Shown: positions 43,756-52,549, numbered from the stretch's first letter. The stretch is DNA of 64,000 nucleotides from Flammeovirgaceae bacterium UBA7330 (GCA_002471275.1 DKPQ01000021.1:5760-69759); one strand, 5' to 3'. A program made the numbers and translations. The notes: generated from the letters alone by a model not told the origin.

Positions 43756-44667
43756 ATGACAAAACCCCTGGTAAGTGTCTTAATGACTGTTTATAATAGG
43801 AGTCTTTTTATTGAAGAGTCAATTAAAAGTGTCATTAAGTCATCTTATAAAAACTGGGAACTAATTATTGTTGATGATCAATCATCTGATGGATCGGTAG
43901 CAATTGCAAAGCAATATGAGGCAATTAATCCTCGTATCAAAGTATTCATTAATAAGCAAAATCTTGGTGATTATCCAAACCGAAATAGAGCCGCTATTTA
44001 TGCAAAGGGGAAATATTTAAAGTACCTGGATTCTGATGACTTGATATATACTCATGGACTTGAGGTTATGGTGAATGCTATGGAGAAATTTCCGGATGCT
44101 GGATTCGGATTTTGTGCCCAAAAGCCTGAGATGACAATTCCCTACCCATTTATAGTTTCTCAAAATCAAGCTTATAAGCAAGAATTTTTAGGTAATGGGT
44201 TTTTCAAGACCGGTCCTTCAGGTACAATCATCAGAAGAGATGCCTTTGAAGCAGTCGGAGGTTTAAGCAGAACCAGATATGTAGGGGACTATGATTCGTG
44301 GTTGAAGCTCAGTCAAAGATATAGTGTAGTAGTAATGCATCCGGGATTGATTTGGTGGAGAATGCATGATGGTCAGGAATATAAAAAAGGGCAGGGTTTT
44401 GAAAAATATTTAAAAGCAACTACAGCCGTACAACTTAAATATTTGTTTGATGAGCATTGTCCGTTAAATGCTTCAGAAAGGAAACTAGCGTTTAAATGTT
44501 TAAGACAAAGACATGGACGAAGGACACTTTCTTATCTAATTCCTTCTCTTAAATTCTCCAGGGCTTTTGCTTATCTCAAATATTCGGCGGCAGATTTACG
44601 GCATTTATTTAATGGACTATCCAAATCCAAGATTTATTACAATCTGGAGGAGGAGTTGCGAACTTAG
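43756..44667 (+). CDS. Glycosyltransferase family 2
   Basis: The 303-residue protein has VSVLMTVYNRSLFIEESI, IVDDQSSDGS, NLGDYPNRNRAA and the metal motif DSDD (KYLDSDDLI), all of GT2. RYVGDYDSWLKL forms the acceptor-side block. A 36-base spacer precedes it, one of the few gaps in this part of the operon, and TATCTTTAAAATAGC precedes the ATG without a clear ribosome-binding site. Confidence 0.93.
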   Translation: MTKPLVSVLMTVYNRSLFIEESIKSVIKSSYKNWELIIVDDQSSDGSVAIAKQYEAINPRIKVFINKQNLGDYPNRNRAAIYAKGKYLKYLDSDDLIYTHGLEVMVNAMEKFPDAGFGFCAQKPEMTIPYPFIVSQNQAYKQEFLGNGFFKTGPSGTIIRRDAFEAVGGLSRTRYVGDYDSWLKLSQRYSVVVMHPGLIWWRMHDGQEYKKGQGFEKYLKATTAVQLKYLFDEHCPLNASERKLAFKCLRQRHGRRTLSYLIPSLKFSRAFAYLKYSAADLRHLFNGLSKSKIYYNLEEELRT

Positions 44668-44669
44668 AC

Positions 44670-45650
44670 TTGAGAGAAAAAAAGGTTTCTATCATCATTC
44701 CGGTATACAATGCAACTCCGTTCCTTGAGGCCACCCTTAGGTCAGTATTGGCGCAAACCTATCAACCTTTGGAAATTATATGTGTTAATGATGGCTCTAA
44801 AGACAAAAGTTTAACCGTTCTTCTGAAATATGAAAATGAACTTACGGTCATTGATCAGGAAAACTCAGGAGCCGCAGCTGCTCGTAATCGGGGTTTGCAT
44901 GAAGCTTCAGGGGATTTTATTAAATTTTGGGATGCTGATGATTTAATGAATCCCAAGCACATTGAGGCTCAGGTGGCTGCTCTAAATGGATATCCAAACT
45001 GTGTTGCTTCTTGTCGTTGGGGGCGGTTTTATGATGCGGATCCAAAAAGTACCCGCTTCATTCCTGAGACTGTTTGGGAAGATTTGGATTCGCTAGATTG
45101 GATAAAAAAATCACTTTCCCAGCGTGTTGACATGGCATCCTCCTGGCTTTGGCTAATACCAAAGGATATTATGGAGTTAGCTGGTGGGTGGAATAGCTCC
45201 CTTTCATTGAACGATGATTTCGAATTCAGTATGCGTATTCTTAAGCATGCTAAAAAAGTAAGGTTTGCCAATGATGCAGTCACCTATTATCGATCTGGTA
45301 ACGCGGGGAGTTTAGCATCAGTGAAGTCAAGAAAGGCATTCGAAACTGCATTGGAATCAACAGCAATAGGTTGTAACCATATTCTTGAAATGGAAAATTC
45401 ATGCGAGGTAAGGCAATTGATTGCAAATAGGTTTCAAGAATGGGTCTTTAGAATGTATCCTCATTATCCTGAGCTGGTCAGAGAAACGGAAGAAAAGATC
45501 CGGCAGCTGGGAGGAAGTACCAATCAGATCGAAGGTGGAAGGGTATTCCAACTACTTACCCGGTTAATTGGTTGGAAGTTGACCAAAAGATTCCAGTTTT
45601 TTACCTACGCAATGGGATATAGACCTAAGCATCCTCACTTGTCTGAATAA
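44670..45650 (+). CDS. Glycosyltransferase family 2
   Basis: This 326-residue GT2 enzyme starts at TTG 44670, two bases after the upstream stop. VSIIIPVYNATPFLEATL, CVNDGSKDKS, ENSGAAAARNRGL and the metal motif WDADD are present, with LNDDFEFSMRIL as acceptor block. The SGAAAARN segment is typical of enzymes that use UDP-hexoses, but specificity cannot be fixed. Confidence 0.93.
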   Translation: MREKKVSIIIPVYNATPFLEATLRSVLAQTYQPLEIICVNDGSKDKSLTVLLKYENELTVIDQENSGAAAARNRGLHEASGDFIKFWDADDLMNPKHIEAQVAALNGYPNCVASCRWGRFYDADPKSTRFIPETVWEDLDSLDWIKKSLSQRVDMASSWLWLIPKDIMELAGGWNSSLSLNDDFEFSMRILKHAKKVRFANDAVTYYRSGNAGSLASVKSRKAFETALESTAIGCNHILEMENSCEVRQLIANRFQEWVFRMYPHYPELVRETEEKIRQLGGSTNQIEGGRVFQLLTRLIGWKLTKRFQFFTYAMGYRPKHPHLSE

Positions 45651-45682
45651 TTTTGGCTAGATTATTGGAGGATTAACCCCAA

Positions 45683-46729
45683 ATGAAGATTCTGATAACT
45701 GTTGACCCCGAAATTCCGGTACCACCAATAGCTTATGGTGGTATCGAAAGGATTGTAGATCAGTTGATTTATGCGTATTCCAGGGAGGGTCATGAAGTCA
45801 CACTTGTTGCTCACCCTCAGTCTTCCAATACTGCTGCGGTCCGGATCATTAGTTGGGACAGGCTCCACTCCAGGGGATATGACAATGTCTTTTTCAATGC
45901 CAAAAAACTTTATCGGGTCGTGCGTGAAGTTCAGCCGGATATTATTCATTCCTTTTCCAGGCTGTTATACCAATATCCTGTTTTTTTCAGGACCAGTATC
46001 CCCGTATATCAAACCTACCAGCGACAGATCAGCCGGAAATCTACCAGTCTTGCGGCCAGCATTGCAGGCAATCAGCTGGCCTTTACCTGTTGTGGGGCGC
46101 ATATGATCAAAGAGCACCCAATTGCAGATAAATGTACTCCCATCCATAATTTCACAAACATTGATTATTTCAAGCCGGCAGAAAAGGCCAGAAAGCATTT
46201 GTTTTACCTGGGACGAATAGAGGATCTGAAAGGGACCAGGGAAGCCATTGATGTGGCTCTGGCAACAGGCAAAAAGCTGATCATCGCAGGGAATATTGAA
46301 GAGGATCATGTCCATTACTTTGAAAAACAGGTAGAACCGCATCTTAAAAATTCGCTGATAGAGTTTGTGGGACCGGTAAATGACAGTCAAAAACTGGAAT
46401 ACCTCCAGCAGGCAGAAGCCTTCCTTTTCCCCATTAAATGGGAAGAGCCATTCGGTATTGTGATGGTCGAAGCCATGGCATGTGGAGTACCTGTCATTGG
46501 CTTTGATAGGGGAGCTGTTCCTGAAGTAGTGGTGGATGGAGTGACTGGGTTTGTCGTTAAAGATGTGGATGAAATGATCAGGGCTGTAAAACAAGTTGAA
46601 AAAATTGACCGAAAGGCAGTCCGCGATTATTGTGTAAAAAATTTCTCAACCCGGCAAATTGCATCTCAATACCTTGACTTGTTTAATGCTACCTTAAAAG
46701 CCCATGCTGAGCTCCAGGAGCAACAATGA
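45683..46729 (+). CDS. Glycosyltransferase family 4 (GT-B)
   Basis: The 348-residue protein has the N-terminal PIAYGGIERIVDQLI loop of GT4 enzymes that bind acceptor near a Gly-Gly turn, the linker FYLGRIEDLKG, and the C-terminal EPFGIVMVEAMACGVPVIGF donor-binding block with its EX7E pattern. It retains the fold of phosphatidylinositol/hexose transferases. ATG 45683 follows a GGAGG at 45667-45671. It overlaps the fucosyltransferase-like gene by four bases. Confidence 0.93.
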   Translation: MKILITVDPEIPVPPIAYGGIERIVDQLIYAYSREGHEVTLVAHPQSSNTAAVRIISWDRLHSRGYDNVFFNAKKLYRVVREVQPDIIHSFSRLLYQYPVFFRTSIPVYQTYQRQISRKSTSLAASIAGNQLAFTCCGAHMIKEHPIADKCTPIHNFTNIDYFKPAEKARKHLFYLGRIEDLKGTREAIDVALATGKKLIIAGNIEEDHVHYFEKQVEPHLKNSLIEFVGPVNDSQKLEYLQQAEAFLFPIKWEEPFGIVMVEAMACGVPVIGFDRGAVPEVVVDGVTGFVVKDVDEMIRAVKQVEKIDRKAVRDYCVKNFSTRQIASQYLDLFNATLKAHAELQEQQ

Positions 46730-47577
46730 GTTTGGCTAAACCTGTTTTATTCGTTCGGTTCAATCGTTGTGGCATGTGTAATAAACTCATTACATGGGCC
46801 AAAGCTTACGTATGGAGCCAAAAACACAATGCGGACCTGGATATTTCAGGATGGGTACATATCCCGGTAGGAAGCATTCGTCGCTGGGATCGATCATGGA
46901 GGTGGTACGTTGGGTATTTCAAGCGAAAGACCAGGTTGTTTTCAGGAATTCCAAAGGACCTTCCGGTGATTGGCGCCATTAATGATCCGATGGTAGTGGG
47001 GGCAGAGAAACTAAGGTTCCGGTCCACGCCACACGTTTTTGACCTGATCGAGCTTTCAGCATACAGGGACATGATCATCCCCGGATTTTATGAGATCATT
47101 CGGCCACGGCATCTGGAGACTGCCCGGCTGTCAGAGATACCAGAAATTGGGGTGCATGTGAGAAGAGGAGACTACATTGGGTTAAAAGATGCCCTGGATT
47201 TTTCGTATTACCTGGCTCAGATAAGGATGATCCGAAAAACAGCCGGAAAGCAATTGAAAGTGTTCCTTTTTACCGATGGATTTGAAAAAGAGCTAAAGCC
47301 CCTGCTGGAAGAACCTGATGTCTATTATTTCAAACCGGTCAATGATTTGGTAGATCTCCTGGTACTGTCTTCCAGCAAAGTGATCATTACGACAAAGGCA
47401 AGTACATATAGCTATTGGGCGGCTTTTATTTCGGATGCAATTGTGCTACATCATCCCAAAACCAATGTGCCGCAATGCAGGCCGGATGATTTTAATAAGG
47501 TGCACTTCGAAGGGGCTGTCGACCCGGAGAAGCCGCTGCCCGATCAATTGATTCATGAACTAAAACAGCTAAAGTGA
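46726..47577 (+). CDS. Alpha-1,2-fucosyltransferase-like protein (GT11)
   Basis: This 283-residue protein carries IGVHVRRGDYIG (141-152), the GDP-fucose-binding HxRRGDY motif of GT11 enzymes. It also has KVFLFTDGFEKEL and a late VIITTKASTYSYWAAF, which corresponds to the SSFSWW-type motif. The N-terminus lacks the usual G-x-G-N-Q loop in clear form (FNRCGMCNKLITWA instead), so it is a divergent member. With the GT10 gene at 42787 it suggests two fucose linkages in the polymer. Confidence 0.83.
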   Translation: MSLAKPVLFVRFNRCGMCNKLITWAKAYVWSQKHNADLDISGWVHIPVGSIRRWDRSWRWYVGYFKRKTRLFSGIPKDLPVIGAINDPMVVGAEKLRFRSTPHVFDLIELSAYRDMIIPGFYEIIRPRHLETARLSEIPEIGVHVRRGDYIGLKDALDFSYYLAQIRMIRKTAGKQLKVFLFTDGFEKELKPLLEEPDVYYFKPVNDLVDLLVLSSSKVIITTKASTYSYWAAFISDAIVLHHPKTNVPQCRPDDFNKVHFEGAVDPEKPLPDQLIHELKQLK

Positions 47578-48470
47578 GCCTGGTTCAAAACATGAGGGTG
47601 CTGATCAGGAAAAACCTCTGGTTGCGTAAGCTGATAGCTTTTCGACTCGTCCCAACCGGTTTATTCGACAGCTGGATCATGAATAAAGAATTGTCAGATA
47701 TCTGGCAAGAGCGGTTAAAGATTACAGTATCCAGTCCTGACAATGATTTCATCCCCCGCGTAAAAAATGCCGGAGAAGTATTACAGGGGAAGCAGATCAT
47801 GCACAATGGACTTAAAATAAACCTGGGGAGCTATTATGGTCCGGAGGTGGCCCGGGTGTTGAAGGCCAATAGAGGAGTACATGAGCCACAGGAAGAGCGG
47901 ATCTTCGGAGAAATCCTGAAAAAATTACCCAAAAACGCTGTGATGCTGGAGCTGGGAGCCTTTTGGGGATTTTATTCCATGTGGTTCCAAAAGGAGATTC
48001 CGGGCGCCGTCAATCATCTGATAGAACCGGATCCTTTCAACAGGGTCAGTGGACAGCTCAATTTTAGGTTAAATGGAATGAGTGGTAAGTTTTATCCTTA
48101 CTTTATTGGTAAAGAGCAGGCGGGTTCAAAAGGAACTATCAGTATAAACACTTTCTTTGAACAACAAAACCTTAAAACGGTTCATATATTACACAGTGAC
48201 ATCCAGGGATATGAATTGGAGATGCTTGAAGGAGCAGATTATGCCCTGAAAAATGTCTGGTTTGTCTTTATTTCAACTCATTCTAATGAATTGCATCACA
48301 GATGTGAGGAATTGCTGGTTGGGCAGGGTTTTAAACTACTCACGTCCATTGACAAGGATGACTCTTTTTCAGAAGATGGACTCATCGTCGCACAGCACCC
48401 GGAAATTCACCTGATGGAAAAAATAGAATTGTCCAGAAGAACAGGTCATTCCAAATCAACTAATAATTGA
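47574..48470 (+). CDS. FkbM-family methyltransferase (third)
   Basis: The 298-residue protein starts at GTG 47574 in a GTGA overlap. SAM-binding blocks are AVMLELGAFWGFYS and HLIEPDP, and the late motif is SDIQGYELEML, where Gln stands in the place Glu often takes in this family. It carries an N-terminal basic/aromatic extension of about 90 residues. A sugar O-methyltransferase role is inferred from context. It is the last gene before a 495-base repeat-bearing spacer. Confidence 0.88.
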   Translation: MSLVQNMRVLIRKNLWLRKLIAFRLVPTGLFDSWIMNKELSDIWQERLKITVSSPDNDFIPRVKNAGEVLQGKQIMHNGLKINLGSYYGPEVARVLKANRGVHEPQEERIFGEILKKLPKNAVMLELGAFWGFYSMWFQKEIPGAVNHLIEPDPFNRVSGQLNFRLNGMSGKFYPYFIGKEQAGSKGTISINTFFEQQNLKTVHILHSDIQGYELEMLEGADYALKNVWFVFISTHSNELHHRCEELLVGQGFKLLTSIDKDDSFSEDGLIVAQHPEIHLMEKIELSRRTGHSKSTNN

Positions 48471-48965
48471 TCATGCGGAAATAGGCTTACCTCTTGCATT
48501 GGGACTGGAACATGCAAAATGCTATTAGGTTAAGTCCACTTTGTCCTCCGCCCTCTGGCGGAAGGGTGAAGGGAGAGGATATAAAAAACATCTTAACCTA
48601 ATAGCATAAAAAACAAACTTGTATACTTATTTGAAATTTTGGTCACCCGGTTGGTCATAGCCGTCAACCTAAGAAGATTCTTAATTTAATTTACATCTTT
48701 AATAAATCCCGAAGGCCTGCCTGCGGAAGGCAGGGGTGCCAGTATTATAGATGCTAGATCGAACATAAGATCTAACCCCGAAGGGGTGTTATTATGTCAC
48801 TCCTTCGGAGTTAATTCTTACATTAACGATATTTCTACAATCCTGTCATCCATTCGGGATTAGAAATGTACACCGTTTTAAGTAAATAATTATTAAGTTG
48901 ACTGCAATGGTGTCTTCACCAACCAGCTACTATATAAATTCAACCAACCATTTCATACCAGCTAA
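48471..48965. repeat. Spacer with an inverted-repeat element and paired-hairpin repeats
   Basis: No gene is seen. Beyond the 87-bp inverted-repeat element (48520-48606), it contains GGTTGGTCATAGCCGTCAACC (about 48650), an AGGCCTGCCTGCGGAAGGCAGG stem, and the twin hairpins ACCCC-GA-AGGGGT and ACTCC-TTC-GGAGT (48775-48822). These match the paired-hairpin layout seen at 7887-7960. The last 100 bases show nothing I can assign except the likely translation start region. Confidence 0.75.
48520..48606 (+). repeat. 87-bp MITE-like element with perfect 15-bp inverted ends, copy A
   Basis: Left end TGCTATTAGGTTAAG (48520-48534) and right end CTTAACCTAATAGCA (48592-48606) are exact inverted repeats. 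Inside are TCCA, a CCGCC-CTCT-GGCGG hairpin and GGGTGAAGGGAGAG. Copy B at 52360-52439 has the same layout, with one base pair changed in both arms. Confidence 0.9.
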
Positions 48966-50162
48966 TTGAAAAGGATATTATTTATTACTACATCTAACCT
49001 GACCACAAACCCGCGGTTGCTAAAGGAACTTAGGGTAATGAGCCTGGAGAATGAATGCATCTTCATCGGCTTCAGGTTAGGTAATTGGTCAGATCAGTAT
49101 GAACAACAACAGTTGTCTGTTGAACATAACGTCAAAACCATTTATTTATCCGCCACGCGGTCTCCATTTATCCCCTGGCTGTTTTCTACGGTAGCCCAAT
49201 ACCTGTCGGTTTTACTGGTTAGAATATTCAGAAGGTCAGTGCTGATCAATGCGATGGCCAGCAACAAAAGATCCCTGCTGCTCTGGAGTTTTGTAAAAGC
49301 GAATATCCGGGATGTGGATCTGATCATAGCGCACAACATTGGTACGTTATATCCAGCCTACAAATTAAGTCAGCACTTGAATAAACCTTTTCATTTTGAT
49401 GTGGAAGACTTTTACCCCGGTGAGGGGGTATTGCGGGGGCAATTCAACCCCGGAAATAATCAGGAAGCATTCCTAATGAAAAACCTGTTACCATTTGCTC
49501 TCAGGGTGACTTTTGCCAGCCAACCCATCATGGATGAGACCCTCCGGTTATGTGATGATATCAGGAGACCACTTCTGATTAACAACTGTTTTTCGAAAAT
49601 CGAATTTGATGCTCCATCAGAGGTTACACCTGAAAAGATTCAATTGGTTTGGTACTCTCAGAACATCAATCACAGCAGGGGTCTGGAGCCATTCATTGAA
49701 GTGCTTAAATCTTTTTCGGACGATTTTCAGTTGACACTCATCGGCCAGCTTCATCAGCCCTTTGCTGATAACTGGATTGAGCCAAATAAGCATTTTATAA
49801 AGGTCATCCCTCCACAATTACAGGTGGATCTGCATCGTTCGCTAGGTAAATATGATATTGGGCTGGCCCTTGAGCCAGGGAAGGATTTTAACAATGAGTT
49901 GGCACTATCCAACAAAATCTGGGCCTATCTGCAGGCGGGTTTATATATCATTGCGACTGATACGGAGGGACAAAGAATCCTGATCAATCAATACACCGGG
50001 CATGGCATATTGACCTCAATTGATCCAAATGAGCTAAAAAAATGCTTGCAAAAGGTAATTGATGAAAAAGAATTAATAAGACAAGGAAAGCTCAGGCGGT
50101 TTAATTCAGTTACCGATGTAGCCTCCTGGGAAGTTGAATCATTAAAATTGGCCGTAGATTAA
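48966..50162 (+). CDS. GT-B glycosyltransferase (GT4-like)
   Basis: This 398-residue protein starts at TTG 48966. It has ILFITTSNLTTNPRLLKEL, VDLIIAHNIGTLYPAYKL and FDVEDFYPGEG in the acceptor half. In the donor half it has LVWYSQNINHSRGLEPFIE and a degenerate LALSNKIWAYLQAGLYIIATDTEG, where Asn-Lys replaces the usual EPFG/E pattern. It is a remote GT4-type enzyme of surface polysaccharide loci. The long upstream spacer suggests it may have its own transcription start. Confidence 0.85.
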   Translation: MKRILFITTSNLTTNPRLLKELRVMSLENECIFIGFRLGNWSDQYEQQQLSVEHNVKTIYLSATRSPFIPWLFSTVAQYLSVLLVRIFRRSVLINAMASNKRSLLLWSFVKANIRDVDLIIAHNIGTLYPAYKLSQHLNKPFHFDVEDFYPGEGVLRGQFNPGNNQEAFLMKNLLPFALRVTFASQPIMDETLRLCDDIRRPLLINNCFSKIEFDAPSEVTPEKIQLVWYSQNINHSRGLEPFIEVLKSFSDDFQLTLIGQLHQPFADNWIEPNKHFIKVIPPQLQVDLHRSLGKYDIGLALEPGKDFNNELALSNKIWAYLQAGLYIIATDTEGQRILINQYTGHGILTSIDPNELKKCLQKVIDEKELIRQGKLRRFNSVTDVASWEVESLKLAVD

Positions 50163-50163
50163 C

Positions 50164-50787
50164 ATGCGATATATTCACTATGGATGTGGGCTGGATGCAC
50201 CTGACGGATGGGTCAACTTTGATGCATCTCCATCCCTGGCACTTCAAAAGATTCCGGTCCTAGGTCCTCTCATAAAGTCAGTTTCCAAAGTGCAGTGGCC
50301 TGCAAATGTCCGTTATGGAGATATCACCAGAAAGCTACCCGGAGTACCACATGGATCTGCTAAAGGGGTTTATTGTTCGCATGTACTTGAACATCTCTCA
50401 CTGGAAGATTTCAGAAAAGCTCTGCAAAACACTTACCTGTCACTGGCAGAAGGAGGCATTTTTAGAATGGTTATTCCGGACCTGGAATACCATATCCGGA
50501 TCTATCAAAGTAGTAATGATGATGAAAAAGCCATTCATTTTATGAAGGATACCATACTCGGTGTTGAAAAGAGAAAAAAGGGCATCAGGTCTGTTATGGA
50601 GCATATGCTGGGTAACAGCAAACACCTTTGGATGTGGGATTTTAACTCCCTTAAGGTAGAGCTGGAGCGTGTAGGCTTTAAAGAAATAAGAAAGTGTGAG
50701 CCGGGGGATTCATCAGATCCAAACTTCAAACTGGTAGAAAACCCAGCCAGGTTTAGGGCATCAGTAGCTATCGAATGCCATAAATGA
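50164..50787 (+). CDS. Small class I SAM-dependent methyltransferase-like protein
   Basis: The 207-residue protein has the truncated SAM domain common in polysaccharide loci: IHYGCGLDAPDGWVNFDAS (motif I and the acidic residue), VYCSHVLEHLSLEDF (post-motif II) and GGIFRMVIPDLEYHI. It could methylate a sugar or be a pseudo-methyltransferase acting with the adjacent GT. Its stop overlaps the ATG of a 5' stub (50784) as ATGA. Confidence 0.85.
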   Translation: MRYIHYGCGLDAPDGWVNFDASPSLALQKIPVLGPLIKSVSKVQWPANVRYGDITRKLPGVPHGSAKGVYCSHVLEHLSLEDFRKALQNTYLSLAEGGIFRMVIPDLEYHIRIYQSSNDDEKAIHFMKDTILGVEKRKKGIRSVMEHMLGNSKHLWMWDFNSLKVELERVGFKEIRKCEPGDSSDPNFKLVENPARFRASVAIECHK

Positions 50788-50840
50788 AAAACCTGCTGAT
50801 CATCTATCCCCATTGGCCGTTTTATCCAACGAAGCTTTAG
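50784..50840 (+). pseudogene. 5' stub of a glycosyltransferase gene (MKNLLIIYPHWP)
   Basis: ATG 50784 overlaps the methyltransferase stop (ATGA) as expected for an operon gene, and encodes MKNLLIIYPHWP before running into repeat sequence and a TAG at 50838. The intact gene at 50927 begins MRQLLIIYPHWPPSN. The shared LLIIYPHWP is encoded with different third bases in seven of nine codons, so this is a diverged relative and not a fresh duplication. It looks like the start of the gene that used to be here before replacement. Confidence 0.75.
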
Positions 50841-50915
50841 CGAAGTTGGGCTTTATCCAACGTAGTTACTCGATCAACGAAGTCAAGGTTGATTTAGCAA
50901 AGTTGGACTTCAATC
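50820..50915 (+). repeat. Nested CGAAG-type palindromes at the stub junction
   Basis: ATCCAACGAAGCTTTAGCG with AAGTTGG closes one hairpin (about 50824-50849). It is followed by ATCCAACGTAGT...AGCAAAGTTGG, whose loop contains a second palindrome ATCAAC-GAAGTCAAG-GTTGAT. Inner and outer elements belong to the same family. Confidence 0.75.
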
Positions 50916-50926
50916 TTATGTAGATT

Positions 50927-52288
50927 TTGCGACAATTACTTATTATATATCCACATTGGCCACCATCCAATCTTGCGGGTGTCCACAGGGCCAGGTTGGT
51001 GGCCAATTATACAGCCCGGCATGGATGGAAATCGGTAGTACTCGCAGTTCACCCGGAATATTATGAAGAGACTCCTGATCATGATCTTTTACGAACCGTT
51101 TCAGAAGATGTGGAAGTGATTCATGTAAAAGCCTATCCGGTACCACCCATACGATTTATTGGAGACATTGGGATCAGGTCATTTCCATTTCTTTATCGTA
51201 AAGCACTGGAATTAATCAGGAACAGACAGGTCGATTTTGTTTGGATACCCATTCCTTCTTTCTATACTGCTTTATTGGGTCGAATGCTCAGAAAAAAGAC
51301 AGGAATCCCTTATGGAATTGACTACATCGATCCCTGGGTAAGGGATATATCAGGTAGGGCCGACTGGCGGCACAGGCTCACAAATTTTCTGGCCTGGTTT
51401 CTGGAACCGATTGCCGTGAAAAAGGCTGCCCTCATCACAGGAGTGAGTTACGACTATTATCAACCGGTTCTAAAGAGAAATTTCTCCGGATATCAATGGG
51501 TCGACCCAAATATTCATGATTCAGCTGAAGAATCAATCGATCTGAATGTCGGAATGTCTGAGGGTCCGACTCGTCAGCCGAAGCATAAGCGTAGGTTGAG
51601 TGTCTTTCATACCTCGTTCCCCTACGGCTTCGACTCGGAAGATCATCACATCAAGCTTGATCACCTGGAGTTTCCATGGAAGGCTGGCATTAAGCCCTGG
51701 ATCTATGCAGGCGCTTTTCTACCCAATAGCAGGTTGTTTGTTGAGCTTCTATTCAAGAAAATCTCCTCATTGAGGGATCAGCACAAATGGCCTTCGGATA
51801 TTGAACTGGTTTTTGTGGGCACAGGCAATTATCCGGGCAAAACCATTCGGGATTACGCAGAGGAGTATGGACTCGGCAGCATCGTCAAAGAAAATAGACA
51901 GCGCTATCCATTTCTGGAGGTTTTAAATTTTCTATCCGAAGCAGATACCGTGATGGTAATCGGGAGTACGGAAAAACACTATACAGCATCCAAAATCTAC
52001 CAGTCACTGCTGAGTAAAAGGCCGGTCTGGTCGATATTTCATGAGGAAAGCACGGCTTTGCAGGTCCTCAGTGAATGTAAGGCTCAACAGTACACGGTAA
52101 AGTATAAAGCCGAACTTAGTAAAGAGGAGGTAGAACATCAGATTGAAGAAACCTTACTGTCAAGAATTGCTTCTGATACATGGGAACCAGACTACTCAAA
52201 GCTTGAAAAATACTCATCCGCGGAAAATACCCGGAAGTTGCTGACAGCTATTGAAGCGTCCATCAATATCAGCCATTCGAGACATTAG
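50927..52288 (+). CDS. GT4-like glycosyltransferase
   Basis: The 453-residue protein starts at TTG 50927 (MRQLLIIYPHWPPSNLAG). It has the acceptor loop PPSNLAGVHRARL, a middle IPYGIDYIDPWVRDI, and the donor half IELVFVGTG plus LNFLSEADTVMVIGSTEKHYTASKIYQSLLSKRPV, as in WcaI/GT4-type proteins. Residues about 200-225 contain a short insert whose DNA (TCTGAATGTCGGAATGTCTG, 51541-51560) matches the intergenic microrepeat family. A repeat therefore seems to have been absorbed in frame. The gene follows a 5' stub of a relative. Confidence 0.87.
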   Translation: MRQLLIIYPHWPPSNLAGVHRARLVANYTARHGWKSVVLAVHPEYYEETPDHDLLRTVSEDVEVIHVKAYPVPPIRFIGDIGIRSFPFLYRKALELIRNRQVDFVWIPIPSFYTALLGRMLRKKTGIPYGIDYIDPWVRDISGRADWRHRLTNFLAWFLEPIAVKKAALITGVSYDYYQPVLKRNFSGYQWVDPNIHDSAEESIDLNVGMSEGPTRQPKHKRRLSVFHTSFPYGFDSEDHHIKLDHLEFPWKAGIKPWIYAGAFLPNSRLFVELLFKKISSLRDQHKWPSDIELVFVGTGNYPGKTIRDYAEEYGLGSIVKENRQRYPFLEVLNFLSEADTVMVIGSTEKHYTASKIYQSLLSKRPVWSIFHEESTALQVLSECKAQQYTVKYKAELSKEEVEHQIEETLLSRIASDTWEPDYSKLEKYSSAENTRKLLTAIEASINISHSRH

Positions 52289-52549
52289 ATGCATGTGGAA
52301 TAAAATGCATAACAGTTTTATTAATTCTACATCTATGTAAAAAGATCTGAACGGTTTTATGCTATTAAGTTAAGTCCATCCTATCCCTCTCATGGAGAGG
52401 GTGAAGGGAGAGTACATAGTATATCTTAACTTAATAGCATAAACAAACATGATTCAGAGGTTCAAAAGCCGTTAACATAAAACAAATCAGCAAATAAACA
52501 GTCTAGTGCGTCTCGCAATCATCACAACTTACTCATCGATCTTGGATCA
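52289..52549. repeat. Spacer carrying inverted-repeat element copy B
   Basis: Apart from the 80-bp element at 52360-52439 I see no gene or other clear structure. The flanks are AT-rich and may contain a secondary promoter for the downstream genes. Confidence 0.6.
52360..52439 (+). repeat. 80-bp MITE-like element with perfect 15-bp inverted ends, copy B
   Basis: TGCTATTAAGTTAAG (52360-52374) and CTTAACTTAATAGCA (52425-52439) are exact inverted repeats. The inner hairpin is CCCTCT-CATGG-AGAGGG, followed by GTGAAGGGAGAG. Compared with copy A one arm base is changed (G to A) and the opposite arm has the matching C to T change. Confidence 0.9.

Noticed and set aside
50784..50960. Simple target-site duplication caused by repeat insertion
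   Set aside because: The two LLIIYPHWP segments differ silently in seven of nine codons, too much for a recent duplication.
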